Below, one piece after another: positions 6,647 to 14,345 of a stretch of DNA of 21,809 nucleotides. The DNA comes from Bacteroidales bacterium UBA1800 (GTDB lineage Bacteria; Bacteroidota; Bacteroidia; Bacteroidales; VadinHA17): the NCBI GenBank assembly GCA_002319915.1, contig DCFQ01000056.1:24102-45910 (forward strand), in the 5' to 3' direction. Each line of letters starts with the position of its first letter. Position 1 is the first letter of the stretch. The notes beneath the pieces are model-generated. The model saw only the letters and a program-made list of their open reading frames with translations. It was not told the DNA's origin and did no database searches. The position numbers and the translations under genes were made by a program.

Positions 6647-8701
6647 TTATGTCCCCTTAAGGGCGGACTTTCGTATTAGATTGTAGACTTCAACCTGAGA
6701 TCTTACAGCTTTCTTATCCTGCTTTACAAACTTGTTCGACAGGGCCGCGTCAAGTTTCCTGGCTTTTACATTGTCGCTCCACTGGATGTCAAAGATCTGC
6801 CCAAGCTCATTTTTGAGATTCCTGTCGAACACGGGACACGTCACTTCGATCCTGTGATCGAGGTTACGCGTCATGAGGTCGGCTGATGTGATATAACACT
6901 CTTCATTACCGCCGTTGCAGAAGATCATGAACCTGGTGTGCTCCAGGAAGCGGTCGACGATCCCTATCGCTTTGATATTCTCGCTCAGATTCTTTACGCC
7001 TGTCACAAATGAGAACATTCCTCTCACGATAAGCCGTATTGTCACACCAGCATTGCTGGCCCTGTAAAGATGCTCGATGAGTTCCGGGTCAGTAACATTG
7101 TTGAGCTTTATATCGATAAATGCCTTCTTCCCCGCATTTGCATTTTTTATCTCGTTGTCGATCAGCACGGTCATTTTGTTCCTTAGGGAGAACGGCGAAA
7201 GGACAAGGTGATAGTAATTGTCCTTCCGGTAATTCATGCTAAAGAAGTTAAATGCTTTTACTACCTCATTTGTGATCTTTTTATTGCAGGTTAGAAGGAG
7301 GTGATCGGTGTATATCCTGGCAGTATCCTCGTTGAAATTCCCGGTACCGACAGCTGCAAAACGTTGAGTTATATCGCTTTTGACACGTGTTATAAGCAGG
7401 AGCTTTGAATGGACCTTTAAGCCCGGAACTCCAAAGATGACCTTTACTCCTTCTCCGGTAAGCTTGTTGCTCCAAAGCATGTTCGCTTCCTCATCGAAGC
7501 GTGCCTGCAGCTCAACAACGGTTGTGACCTTTTTCCCGTTTCTGGCTGCATTCATAAGGGCATTTATCACATTCGAGTTCCTGGCGAGCCGGTACAGGGT
7601 TATGTGGATTGATGTCACCGCCGGATCGATTGAAGCTTCCCTCAGAAGATCAATGAAATGATCGAAGGTATGGTACGGGAAAAAAAGCATCAGGTCCTTT
7701 TTCCTGATCACCTGGAGGATGCTTTTCCCCGGCTGGATGTCCTTGTGAAAAACCGGGACAAGCGGTTCAAAGTAGAACTTCCTGCGCCCGAGATACGGGA
7801 AGTTTGTGAAATCCTTGAAATTGTGGTACCTGTTGCCCGGGATCATCACGTCGTCGTGACCGAACTTAAAAAGTCGTGCAAAGAGCTTCAGCATGTCCGG
7901 CGGCATTTCCCGGTCGTAAATGAACCTGACAGGCGTTCCGTATTTTCTTTGCTGAAGACTCCTGGAGAGCTTGTCGGTATAGCTTTCCAGGAGATCATCA
8001 TCGATATCGAGCTCAGCATCTTTTGTCAGCTTGATGGTATATGCGCTGATATTGTCAAAATCAAAGATGAAAAATATATCCCTGAGTCCCAACCGGATAA
8101 CGTCGTCGAGAAAAATAACGAATTTGTCATCATCCTTTTTTGGCAGCACTATGAATCTGGGGAGGATATCCGTGGGTATTTCAAGCACTGCATAGCGCTT
8201 TTTCGGGTTCCCTTTCTTTGCAAGGCTTATCGCCAGATAGATTGCATCGTCTGTTAGGTTTGGGATCGGTGAATCCTTCTCTATCAGGAATGGCATTAGC
8301 CGGGACCGGACCTCCGAGATGAAATAATCCCTTACAAATTCCGATTGTCCGGCGTTCAGTTGTTTTTCATTGACAATGTGGATCCCGTGCTTGTCAAGCT
8401 CCTGAAGCAGTCCTGAATAGGTTTTCTCAAACCTGGCATTCTGTTCAAGTACAATTTCCTGTACCCTTTTAAGGGTAGTCTTTGGATTGTATCCGAGGAT
8501 CTCCTTCGATTTGAGACCGAACGCCGACAGCCTTCTTAAAGTTGCGACCCTTACCCTGAAGTACTCGTCGAGATTGTTTGAATAGATGCCAAGGAATTTG
8601 AATTTTTCAAGCAGGGGCACATCCTTGTTCTCAGCCTCCTGGAGGACCCGTTCGTTGAACGAAAGCCAGCTGATCTCCTTTGGAATATATGTCTTGCTCA
8701 T
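6647..8701 (-). CDS. ppk1: Polyphosphate kinase 1
   Basis: This enzyme polymerises ATP gamma-phosphate into inorganic polyphosphate, reversibly, at the inner membrane. At 684 residues it has normal family length. The N-terminal domain starts with ISWLSFNERVLQEA, and the early SNNLDEYFRVRV block (about 41-52) is canonical. The autophosphorylated histidine is His431 in GLKVHSKLLLITR, and the second conserved His588 lies in EHTRFMIFCNGG. The nucleotide and phosphate loop residues GTGNFNEDTARIYTD (452-466) and TSADLMTRNLDHRIEV (605-620) are intact. Its start overlaps the sixA-like stop by one base (TGATG), which suggests translational coupling. It belongs to a four-gene operon with a phosphofructokinase and faces a divergent CHAD gene. 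Confidence 0.97.
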   Translation of the reverse strand: MSKTYIPKEISWLSFNERVLQEAENKDVPLLEKFKFLGIYSNNLDEYFRVRVATLRRLSAFGLKSKEILGYNPKTTLKRVQEIVLEQNARFEKTYSGLLQELDKHGIHIVNEKQLNAGQSEFVRDYFISEVRSRLMPFLIEKDSPIPNLTDDAIYLAISLAKKGNPKKRYAVLEIPTDILPRFIVLPKKDDDKFVIFLDDVIRLGLRDIFFIFDFDNISAYTIKLTKDAELDIDDDLLESYTDKLSRSLQQRKYGTPVRFIYDREMPPDMLKLFARLFKFGHDDVMIPGNRYHNFKDFTNFPYLGRRKFYFEPLVPVFHKDIQPGKSILQVIRKKDLMLFFPYHTFDHFIDLLREASIDPAVTSIHITLYRLARNSNVINALMNAARNGKKVTTVVELQARFDEEANMLWSNKLTGEGVKVIFGVPGLKVHSKLLLITRVKSDITQRFAAVGTGNFNEDTARIYTDHLLLTCNKKITNEVVKAFNFFSMNYRKDNYYHLVLSPFSLRNKMTVLIDNEIKNANAGKKAFIDIKLNNVTDPELIEHLYRASNAGVTIRLIVRGMFSFVTGVKNLSENIKAIGIVDRFLEHTRFMIFCNGGNEECYITSADLMTRNLDHRIEVTCPVFDRNLKNELGQIFDIQWSDNVKARKLDAALSNKFVKQDKKAVRSQVEVYNLIRKSALKGT

Positions 8702-9195
8702 CAGGCTTTTTCAGGTTTGAGGAAGTACTCAATACTGCCATTCCCATGTACGACCCCGTCCCAGGTATCAGTCTTGAATGAAACGCATACCAGCCCGCTT
8801 TTCGGGAGGAAATCACAGCCCTCCCTGGATAACCGGTCGGGGATCTCCGTAAAGGCAGGGTTATGTCCGAAGAATACTACCGTATCAATTTTATTATCGA
8901 TGTCTTCCAGTATACCGGCAACTGTTTTGATGTTTGCCCCGGTATACAGGTCATTGTTCAGGATCACGGTTCCGGGATCGATTTCCAGCTCCCTGGCAAA
9001 TATCAGTGCAGTTTCGTAAGCCCTGAATGCGGGGCTTGTGGCGATGATAAAAGGCCCCTCAACCTTCTCCCTGAGCAGTCCCGCCATATGTGCCGAGATG
9101 ATTTTCCCCTTATCAGTGAGTGACCTGTCAAAATCGGGGATCTCATCCGATTGCTCTTCGGCGCGGCCATGCCTGACAAAAATTAGCTTCTTCAT
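8701..9195 (-). CDS. SixA-like histidine phosphatase
   Basis: The 164-residue cytoplasmic protein belongs to the histidine phosphatase (phosphoglycerate mutase-like) superfamily. The catalytic motif RHGRAE places the phosphorylated His at residue 9 with Arg8. The second catalytic His is His111 in FFGHNPAF, and SPAFRAYETA (54-63) carries the conserved Arg58. Its short length and lack of insertions fit the SixA subgroup, named for E. coli phosphohistidine phosphatase SixA. The true substrate is uncertain and could be a phosphohistidine protein or a small phosphoester. The gene is 35 bp downstream of pfk and overlaps ppk1 by one base, so it is co-transcribed with phosphate-metabolism enzymes. 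PPK1 itself uses a phosphohistidine intermediate, which makes a regulatory link conceivable but unproven. Confidence 0.88.
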   Translation of the reverse strand: MKKLIFVRHGRAEEQSDEIPDFDRSLTDKGKIISAHMAGLLREKVEGPFIIATSPAFRAYETALIFARELEIDPGTVILNNDLYTGANIKTVAGILEDIDNKIDTVVFFGHNPAFTEIPDRLSREGCDFLPKSGLVCVSFKTDTWDGVVHGNGSIEYFLKPEKA

Positions 9196-9230
9196 AACTT
9201 ATTGAATAAGTATTTAGGGATGGCAACTAT

Positions 9231-10271
9231 CTAGTCACCGAAACTTGTTCCCATATTCCTGGCCTTGAGTACTAGCGAGCTGTCGGGTTCGACCAGCTTC
9301 AGTTTGCCTGCAACATCGGCAAGCGGCACCGGGATGATCTGGTTATTGCGAAGGGCAACCATCTTTCCGTACTCCCGTTTTGCGATAAGCTCCGCAGCAG
9401 CGGCCCCGTAGCGTGAGGCAAGGATCCTGTCCATCGGCGACGGTGTTCCTCCACGCTGTATATAACCGAGCACGGTTTCCCTTGTTTCGATCCCGGAAAG
9501 TTCAGCGATCCTCCGGCTCAGATACTGGGCTGCTGAGCACTCACTGCCGGGGGTCTTGATCCCCTCGGCTACAACCACTATCGAATAGGGCTTGTTTCCC
9601 CTGATCCTTTCCTGGAGGTATGCAGAGATCTTTTTCTCATCATGGGGTATCTCGGGGATCAGTATAACGTCCCCTCCGCCTGCGATACCGGAATAGAGTG
9701 CCAGCCAGCCGGCGTTGTGCCCCATCAGCTCGATAATCATGATGCGCTTGTGGGAATTTGCCGTTGAATGCAGCCTGTCGATTGCCTCTGTTGCAATATT
9801 GACGGCAGAATCGAAGCCGAAGGTGACGTCGGTCCCCCATACGTCATTGTCGATCGTTTTCGGGATCCCCACGACATTAAGGCCTTCCTGGGAAAGGAGA
9901 TATGCTGTTTTAAGAGTTCCGTTTCCGCCGATGCAGACAAGGCAGTCGAGTCCCATCTGCTCGTAATGCTCCTTAATTAGCGCAGGCTTCCTCAGATCAT
10001 TTTTCCCCTTTCCTGAGTTCTTGAAGGGTTTCTCACGGGAAGTTCCCAGAATCGTGCCGCCCAGGGTGAGGATACCTGAAAGGTCATTTTCATCCAGTTC
10101 CCTGAACTCCTTGTTTATAAGCCCGGTATAGCCGTCACTGATCCCTATCACCTGCATCCCGTACCTGACAATTGCAGTTTTCCCGACACCCCGTATTGCA
10201 GCATTTATGCCCGGGCAATCACCGCCCGCAGTAAGTATCCCGATCTTCTGTCCCCTGGTTTTGTTTCCCAT
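9231..10271 (-). CDS. pfkA: 6-phosphofructokinase with Gly104/Lys124-type active site
   Basis: The 346-residue enzyme phosphorylates fructose 6-phosphate to the 1,6-bisphosphate. The PFK fold is plain: GILTAGGDCPG (11-21), GGTILGTSR (71-79), PKTIDNDVWGTD (137-148) with the catalytic base Asp141, ELMGHNAGWLAL (181-192) and VLGYIQRGGTPSPMDR (267-282). The phosphoryl-donor site is GGNGT: Gly118 corresponds to E. coli Gly104, which is ATP-like, but Asn117 replaces the Mg-binding Asp103. Lys138 corresponds to E. coli Gly124, which is PPi-like. Donor use is therefore ambiguous. The frame opens with TTG at 10277, but the ATG two codons later (10271) leads straight into the conserved N-terminus and is preferred. 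It is the first gene of the pfk-sixA-ppk1-ICMT operon. Confidence 0.95.
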   Translation of the reverse strand: MGNKTRGQKIGILTAGGDCPGINAAIRGVGKTAIVRYGMQVIGISDGYTGLINKEFRELDENDLSGILTLGGTILGTSREKPFKNSGKGKNDLRKPALIKEHYEQMGLDCLVCIGGNGTLKTAYLLSQEGLNVVGIPKTIDNDVWGTDVTFGFDSAVNIATEAIDRLHSTANSHKRIMIIELMGHNAGWLALYSGIAGGGDVILIPEIPHDEKKISAYLQERIRGNKPYSIVVVAEGIKTPGSECSAAQYLSRRIAELSGIETRETVLGYIQRGGTPSPMDRILASRYGAAAAELIAKREYGKMVALRNNQIIPVPLADVAGKLKLVEPDSSLVLKARNMGTSFGD

Positions 10272-10296
10272 GATCAATAAATTGCCTGTGTTATAG

Positions 10297-10327
10297 CAAA
10301 TTTAACTTTTTGCCCGGGAAATACGAA
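10297..10327 (-). promoter_or_regulatory. Candidate Bacteroidota-type promoter of the pfk-sixA-ppk1 operon
   Basis: On the minus strand TTCG (10327-10324) is followed after exactly 19 bases by TAAATTTG (10304-10297). The second box is a perfect match to the -7 consensus TAnnTTTG and the first is 3/4 to the -33 TTTG. The transcript would start about 20 bp before the ATG at 10271. Confidence 0.55.
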
Positions 10328-10422
10328 GTTTTCAGCCTCAAATCGTTAAACTGCCTGAACAGGCGGCCCAGACACGGTATAATGAACCTGGCACCGTCAT
10401 CGGGAACCTTCAGGACAATGCC

Positions 10423-10453
10423 ATTGATTCAGTTGTTTAAATTAGTAACTTTA
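10423..10453 (+). promoter_or_regulatory. Candidate Bacteroidota-type promoter of the CHAD gene
   Basis: ATTG (10423-10426), a 19-base spacer and TAACTTTA (10446-10453) match the -33 TTTG and -7 TAnnTTTG consensus in 3 of 4 and 5 of 6 fixed positions. The box ends about 24 bp before the start codon. It is arranged back-to-back with the pfk promoter candidate. Confidence 0.4.
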
Positions 10454-10477
10454 TAAATGTATTGCTGAACATTCATT

Positions 10478-11410
10478 ATGCAGCCAGGCATCCTGAAACT
10501 GAAAGAGATCAAACCGGTTCTTTACGGGTTTGTCAGGGAAGCTGACCTGTTGCTCTCGGCAGGTGAGGTCCCTGATGAACACACCATTCATGATGTCAGG
10601 GTGATTATGAAGAAATCGAGGGCTTCCGTAAAACTGGTGAAATCAAGGATCGGCACGGAATCATTCACCAGGGAATACTCTGCTTTCCGGGAAGCCGGAC
10701 GGCTGATGAGGAGCTGGCGGGAAAGTACAGTCCACCAGAAGATCCTTAAGAATCTGAAGAAAAGATACCCCTCCGTATTTGCTCAACTCGAAGGTAACAA
10801 CGCAATAGAGTCGGTGCTGAATGCGAGACACGGAAGTTCTGAAAAGAACACCGCAATCATCGGGGAAGCCGGGAACATAAGGGACCTGCTCCGGAAATCC
10901 GGCTACAGGATCAGGTTCATGAATATGGATACACCTGATCCGGCGACACTGTTATCGGAACTCGGGTTGACCTATGCCGCGGCATCGGGATGCTTCATGG
11001 CAGCCCGCAACAGGCCGGGGGCGAAGAACCTCCACGATTTCAGGAAAAGGGTAAAGGATTTTCTCTACCAGCTCTATTTTTTCAGACCGGCAAATCCGAA
11101 AAAAGTGAAGGGGCTTGAAAGCCGCCTCGATTCGATAGCCCGTAACCTCGGAAAGTTCAATGACCTGGCAGTACTCATAAGAATGCTTGGCTACAGGTAC
11201 GAAAAAGATCAGCCTTCTTCCGGCATTGATCACCTGGTCCTGATATTAAGGCAGGAACAGGACAGGTATCTTTCAGCCGTGTGGGCCCCGGCATATTCCA
11301 TCTTCACACCCGGTCAAAGTCTTGCCGGCCTGCTGGGATTTAAATTTCCGGTTGCTGCCGGGCTGCCGGTTACCGGGGATAAAACGTATGAGCAAGATGA
11401 ATCCAATTGA
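10478..11410 (+). CDS. CHAD-domain protein (polyphosphate-associated)
   Basis: The 310-residue soluble, helical protein has the two-fold CHAD architecture. The first half has IHDVRVIMKKSRA (37-49; His38, Arg41, Lys45, Lys46, Arg48) and the second has NLHDFRKRVKDFLYQLYFF (184-202; His186, Arg189, Lys190, Lys193). These histidines and basic residues line the positively charged groove that binds polyphosphate in characterised CHAD proteins, which localise to polyphosphate granules. No CYTH domain is fused, so it is probably a binder, not a hydrolase. It is divergent from the ppk1 operon with a 206-bp shared upstream region, strongly suggesting a shared role with polyphosphate. The last residues (EQDESN) are acidic and polar. 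Confidence 0.92.
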   Translation: MQPGILKLKEIKPVLYGFVREADLLLSAGEVPDEHTIHDVRVIMKKSRASVKLVKSRIGTESFTREYSAFREAGRLMRSWRESTVHQKILKNLKKRYPSVFAQLEGNNAIESVLNARHGSSEKNTAIIGEAGNIRDLLRKSGYRIRFMNMDTPDPATLLSELGLTYAAASGCFMAARNRPGAKNLHDFRKRVKDFLYQLYFFRPANPKKVKGLESRLDSIARNLGKFNDLAVLIRMLGYRYEKDQPSSGIDHLVLILRQEQDRYLSAVWAPAYSIFTPGQSLAGLLGFKFPVAAGLPVTGDKTYEQDESN

Positions 11411-11437
11411 TCAAATCGTTAAACCAATTATCTTATT

Positions 11438-11451
11438 GTTAATTTATTAAC
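11438..11451. promoter_or_regulatory. Inverted repeat upstream of the sulfur/molybdenum operon
   Basis: GTTAAT-TT-ATTAAC is a perfect 6-bp inverted repeat with a 2-base spacer. It is in the AT-rich 147-bp gap before the molybdopterin subunit gene, about 107 bp before the ATG. It could be a regulator site, but AT-rich sequence makes chance palindromes common. I found no convincing -33/-7 pair; the best -7-like box is TTATTTTG at 11527-11534. Confidence 0.3.
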
Positions 11452-11557
11452 AGATAAATTCCATCAGATCATTTTTTATATATTTAATAATGTCGATATA
11501 TTAATTCAAGTTTTGTTTTTTTTACATTATTTTGCACAACATTCTATAACCTGATAT

Positions 11558-13795
11558 ATGACCAGTCGTCGTGAATTCATTAAGATAACTGCGCTAGGAG
11601 TGGGAGCCATTGCAGCAGGCACCGGCATGTACAAAGCAGGGCGGTTTTTCGCACTGCCTGATAAGCCTGGCAAGGTGGATCCTGATCTGACAAGAACTCC
11701 GACATATTGTGAAGTCTGTTTCTGGAAGTGTGCCGGATGGGTTTACAAGAATCCTGAAGGCAGGATATGGAAGATAACCGGGAACGAGGAGGACCAGCAC
11801 TGCAACGGAAGATTCTGCCCGCGCGGAACCGGCGGAGTGGGGATGTACTATGACGGTGACCGTCTGAAGAACCCGCTTATCAGAGTTGAGGAGAGGGGAA
11901 AGCAGGTTTTCAGGGAAGCATCCTGGGATGAAGCTCTTGAACATGTTGCCGGTAAGATGAAGAACATAGCCTCAAAATACGGGCCTGAAAGCATCGCTCT
12001 CTTTACCCATGGTTCGGGGAGTGCAAATTTCACGACCCTTGTCAAAGCATTCGGATCCGGCAACATTGCAGAGCCGTCTTATGCACAGTGCCGCGGCCCA
12101 CGTGATGAGGCGTTTTTTGCGACTTTCGGGGAAGAGGTGTACTCGCCTGAAGTGACAGATATCAGGGATACGAAATGCCTGGTTCTTATCGGCTCGCATA
12201 TCGGCGAGAACATGCACAACGGGCAGATCCAGGAAATGTCGGATGCCATCGACAAGGGCACCACGATCATTACCGTTGACCCGAGGTTTTCAACGGCGGC
12301 CGGCAAGTCAAAATACTGGCTTCCGATAAAGCCATCCACCGACCTGGCCTTATTACTGTCCTGGACACATGAGATCATATACAATGAATACTACGACAGG
12401 AAATATGTCGAAAAATACTGCACCGGGTTTGACAAGCTGAAGGAACATGTGAAGGATTTCACCCCGGAATGGGCTTACGGGATCACGACTCTGAAGCCTG
12501 ACCTTATCAGGAAGACAGCGAGGGAGATGGCGAATGCTTCCCCTGCAGTTCTGGTGCACCCCGGAAGGCATGTTACCTGGTACGGCGACGATACCCAAAG
12601 AATAAGGGCAATTGCCATTCTCAATGCATTGCTTGGCTCATGGGGAAGGAGAGGCGGGTTTTACAGGCCTGCCAAATTCAGCCTGGCTCAGCCTGACATT
12701 CCCAAATTCAGTGAACCGGCCAGGTTAGCACAGGACCTTTTCCCCGGAAAGTACCCGGTCGCCAGTTCAGCCGTTTCTAACGCACTGATCGATGCAACCA
12801 TCCCCGAAAACAATCCTGGCTATCCGATAAAAGGCTGGATAGTGAATGCCACCAACCTGCTCTCAACGATCCCGAATATTCCGAACACGCTCAAAGCAAT
12901 ACAGAACCTCGACCTGCTCGTCGCTGTTGACACCATGCCAATGGAAATCACCGGTTGGGCAGATGTTGTCCTACCCGAATGCACCTACCTCGAACGGTAC
13001 GATGCTCTGAGAGTTGCCCCTCACAGGAAGCCGGCAATTGCTCTGAGAATGCCTGCCGCCGAACCGATGAATAATTCTAAGCCGGGTTATTGGATTACCA
13101 GGGAGCTTTCGAAAAAGCTTGGACTGGCTTCTTATTTCCCGTTTGAAAAGCAGGAGGACCTGCTTGACTGGCAGTTAAAAAAAGCAGGTACCAGCCTCGA
13201 AGAGATGAAGAAAAGCGGGGTCAAAACTTTCGAAAGGGAACAGGATGACCTCTATTTTGCAGAGGACGAGAATGTCGTATTTCCCACTGATTCAGGCAAG
13301 ATCGAACTTTACTCGGGATATTTCGAACAGCTTGGATTCGATCCGTTGCCGAAATACTATCCCCACGAGGAGCCGCCTGAAGGATTCTACAGGCTCATTT
13401 ACGGGAGGGCCCCGATGCACACCTTCGGACGCACTACAAACAATCCTAACCTTGCCGACCTGATGGATGAAAACTGTGTGTGGGTCAACCCAAAGGTCGC
13501 AAACGAGTGGGGATTGAAGACCGATCAGCTTGTCTGGCTTAAGAACCAGGATGATGCCGTAACTGATTTCCCGGTCAAGGTAAGGGTGACCGAAAGGATC
13601 CGGTGGGATTCGGTCTATATCGTTCACGGGTTCGGCCATACCGGGAAGCAATTAAGCAGGGCTTACGGGAAAGGGGCCAGTGATACCCGGCTGATCACGC
13701 GTGTCCTGGTCGATCCTGTTATGGGGGGGACTGGAATGAGGGGGAATTTTGTTACATTTTTGACCCGGGAACCTGGAAAGGAGGTGGCATCATGA
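11558..13795 (+). CDS. Molybdopterin oxidoreductase catalytic subunit, PsrA/PhsA-like (sulfur-compound reductase)
   Basis: The 745-residue catalytic subunit is of the bis-MGD (DMSO reductase) superfamily. The Tat motif SRREFIK precedes a hydrophobic stretch (11-31), so the folded enzyme is exported. The proximal [4Fe-4S] is bound by Cys51, Cys54, Cys58 and probably Cys87 in FCPRG. The likely molybdenum ligand is Cys178 in YAQCRGPRDEAF, consistent with Cys-ligated PsrA/PhsA reductases. Length (about 750-760 for PsrA/PhsA) and the following Fe-S and NrfD genes support polysulfide or thiosulfate reduction; tetrathionate and arsenate reductases are usually longer. It is first in an operon that ends with MobA, which makes its cofactor. 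Its stop overlaps the next start by 4 bp. No TorD/NarJ-like chaperone is encoded in the cluster. The substrate is inferred. Confidence 0.9.
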   Translation: MTSRREFIKITALGVGAIAAGTGMYKAGRFFALPDKPGKVDPDLTRTPTYCEVCFWKCAGWVYKNPEGRIWKITGNEEDQHCNGRFCPRGTGGVGMYYDGDRLKNPLIRVEERGKQVFREASWDEALEHVAGKMKNIASKYGPESIALFTHGSGSANFTTLVKAFGSGNIAEPSYAQCRGPRDEAFFATFGEEVYSPEVTDIRDTKCLVLIGSHIGENMHNGQIQEMSDAIDKGTTIITVDPRFSTAAGKSKYWLPIKPSTDLALLLSWTHEIIYNEYYDRKYVEKYCTGFDKLKEHVKDFTPEWAYGITTLKPDLIRKTAREMANASPAVLVHPGRHVTWYGDDTQRIRAIAILNALLGSWGRRGGFYRPAKFSLAQPDIPKFSEPARLAQDLFPGKYPVASSAVSNALIDATIPENNPGYPIKGWIVNATNLLSTIPNIPNTLKAIQNLDLLVAVDTMPMEITGWADVVLPECTYLERYDALRVAPHRKPAIALRMPAAEPMNNSKPGYWITRELSKKLGLASYFPFEKQEDLLDWQLKKAGTSLEEMKKSGVKTFEREQDDLYFAEDENVVFPTDSGKIELYSGYFEQLGFDPLPKYYPHEEPPEGFYRLIYGRAPMHTFGRTTNNPNLADLMDENCVWVNPKVANEWGLKTDQLVWLKNQDDAVTDFPVKVRVTERIRWDSVYIVHGFGHTGKQLSRAYGKGASDTRLITRVLVDPVMGGTGMRGNFVTFLTREPGKEVAS
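13778..13786 (+). promoter_or_regulatory. Strong Shine-Dalgarno at the coupled start of the Fe-S subunit
   Basis: AAGGAGGTG lies inside the last codons of the catalytic-subunit gene, 7 bases before the ATG at 13792 when measured from GGAGG. It is a near-perfect complement of the 16S rRNA tail, unusual for Bacteroidota, where Shine-Dalgarno use is rare. It supports translational coupling across the ATGA overlap. Confidence 0.65.
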
Positions 13796-14325
13796 GGTAT
13801 GCAATGGCAGTTGATACGAAGAAATGTGTAGGATGCAGCGACTGCGTTGTTGCCTGCCAGACTGAAAACAATGTACCCATCGGGTTCTGCCGCGACTGGG
13901 TTGTCGAAACCATGGCGGGAAGCTATCCGCAGCTAGAAATTGAGATCAGGTCGGAGAGATGCAACCATTGTGCGAATGCACCTTGCGTCAGATGCTGCCC
14001 GACAGGCGCCAGCCATTTCGATACAGGAGGGATCATCCTGGTAAAACAGAACAAATGCATCGGGTGCGGAGCATGCATCGCTTCATGCCCATACGATGCA
14101 AGGTACCCCCATCCTGACGGCTACGTCGACAAATGCACCTTCTGTGTTCAAAGGATACGGAATGGAATGCCGCCTGCCTGCGCTGCAGTATGCCCTACAA
14201 AATGCATTTACTTTGGCGATCTCGACGATCCCAACAGTGACGTTTCGCTGGTCCTGAAAAAGAGGAAATTCAAGACCCTCATACCGGAAGCCGGGACAGA
14301 CCCGAAGCTCTATTTCCTGATTTAA
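13792..14325 (+). CDS. Four-cluster Fe-S electron-transfer subunit (PsrB/DmsB/NrfC-like)
   Basis: The 177-residue protein carries four Cys quartets typical of the PsrB/PhsB/DmsB family, enough for four [4Fe-4S] clusters. They are Cys12, Cys15, Cys18, Cys22; Cys57, Cys60, Cys65, Cys69; Cys89, Cys92, Cys95, Cys99; and Cys115, Cys118, Cys130, Cys134. It has no signal peptide of its own and is expected to be carried across the membrane with the Tat-tagged catalytic subunit, docking between it and the NrfD-type membrane subunit. It passes electrons from the quinol-oxidising membrane subunit to the molybdenum centre (or the reverse). Its start overlaps the preceding stop by 4 bp, and the next gene begins 20 bp after its stop. 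Confidence 0.94.
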   Translation: MRYAMAVDTKKCVGCSDCVVACQTENNVPIGFCRDWVVETMAGSYPQLEIEIRSERCNHCANAPCVRCCPTGASHFDTGGIILVKQNKCIGCGACIASCPYDARYPHPDGYVDKCTFCVQRIRNGMPPACAAVCPTKCIYFGDLDDPNSDVSLVLKKRKFKTLIPEAGTDPKLYFLI

Positions 14326-14345
14326 CAATATTAACCGGACATTCT

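Noticed and set aside
7658..8257. 199-residue open frame on the plus strand
   Set aside because: It is antisense to the middle of ppk1, whose protein is fully conserved; no independent start region or family resemblance is seen.
11404..11415. AATTGATCAAAT palindrome at the CHAD stop as an FNR/CRP site
   Set aside because: FNR/CRP sites need a spacer of about 4-6 bases between TTGA(T) and ATCAA halves; here the halves abut, and the palindrome includes the stop codon.
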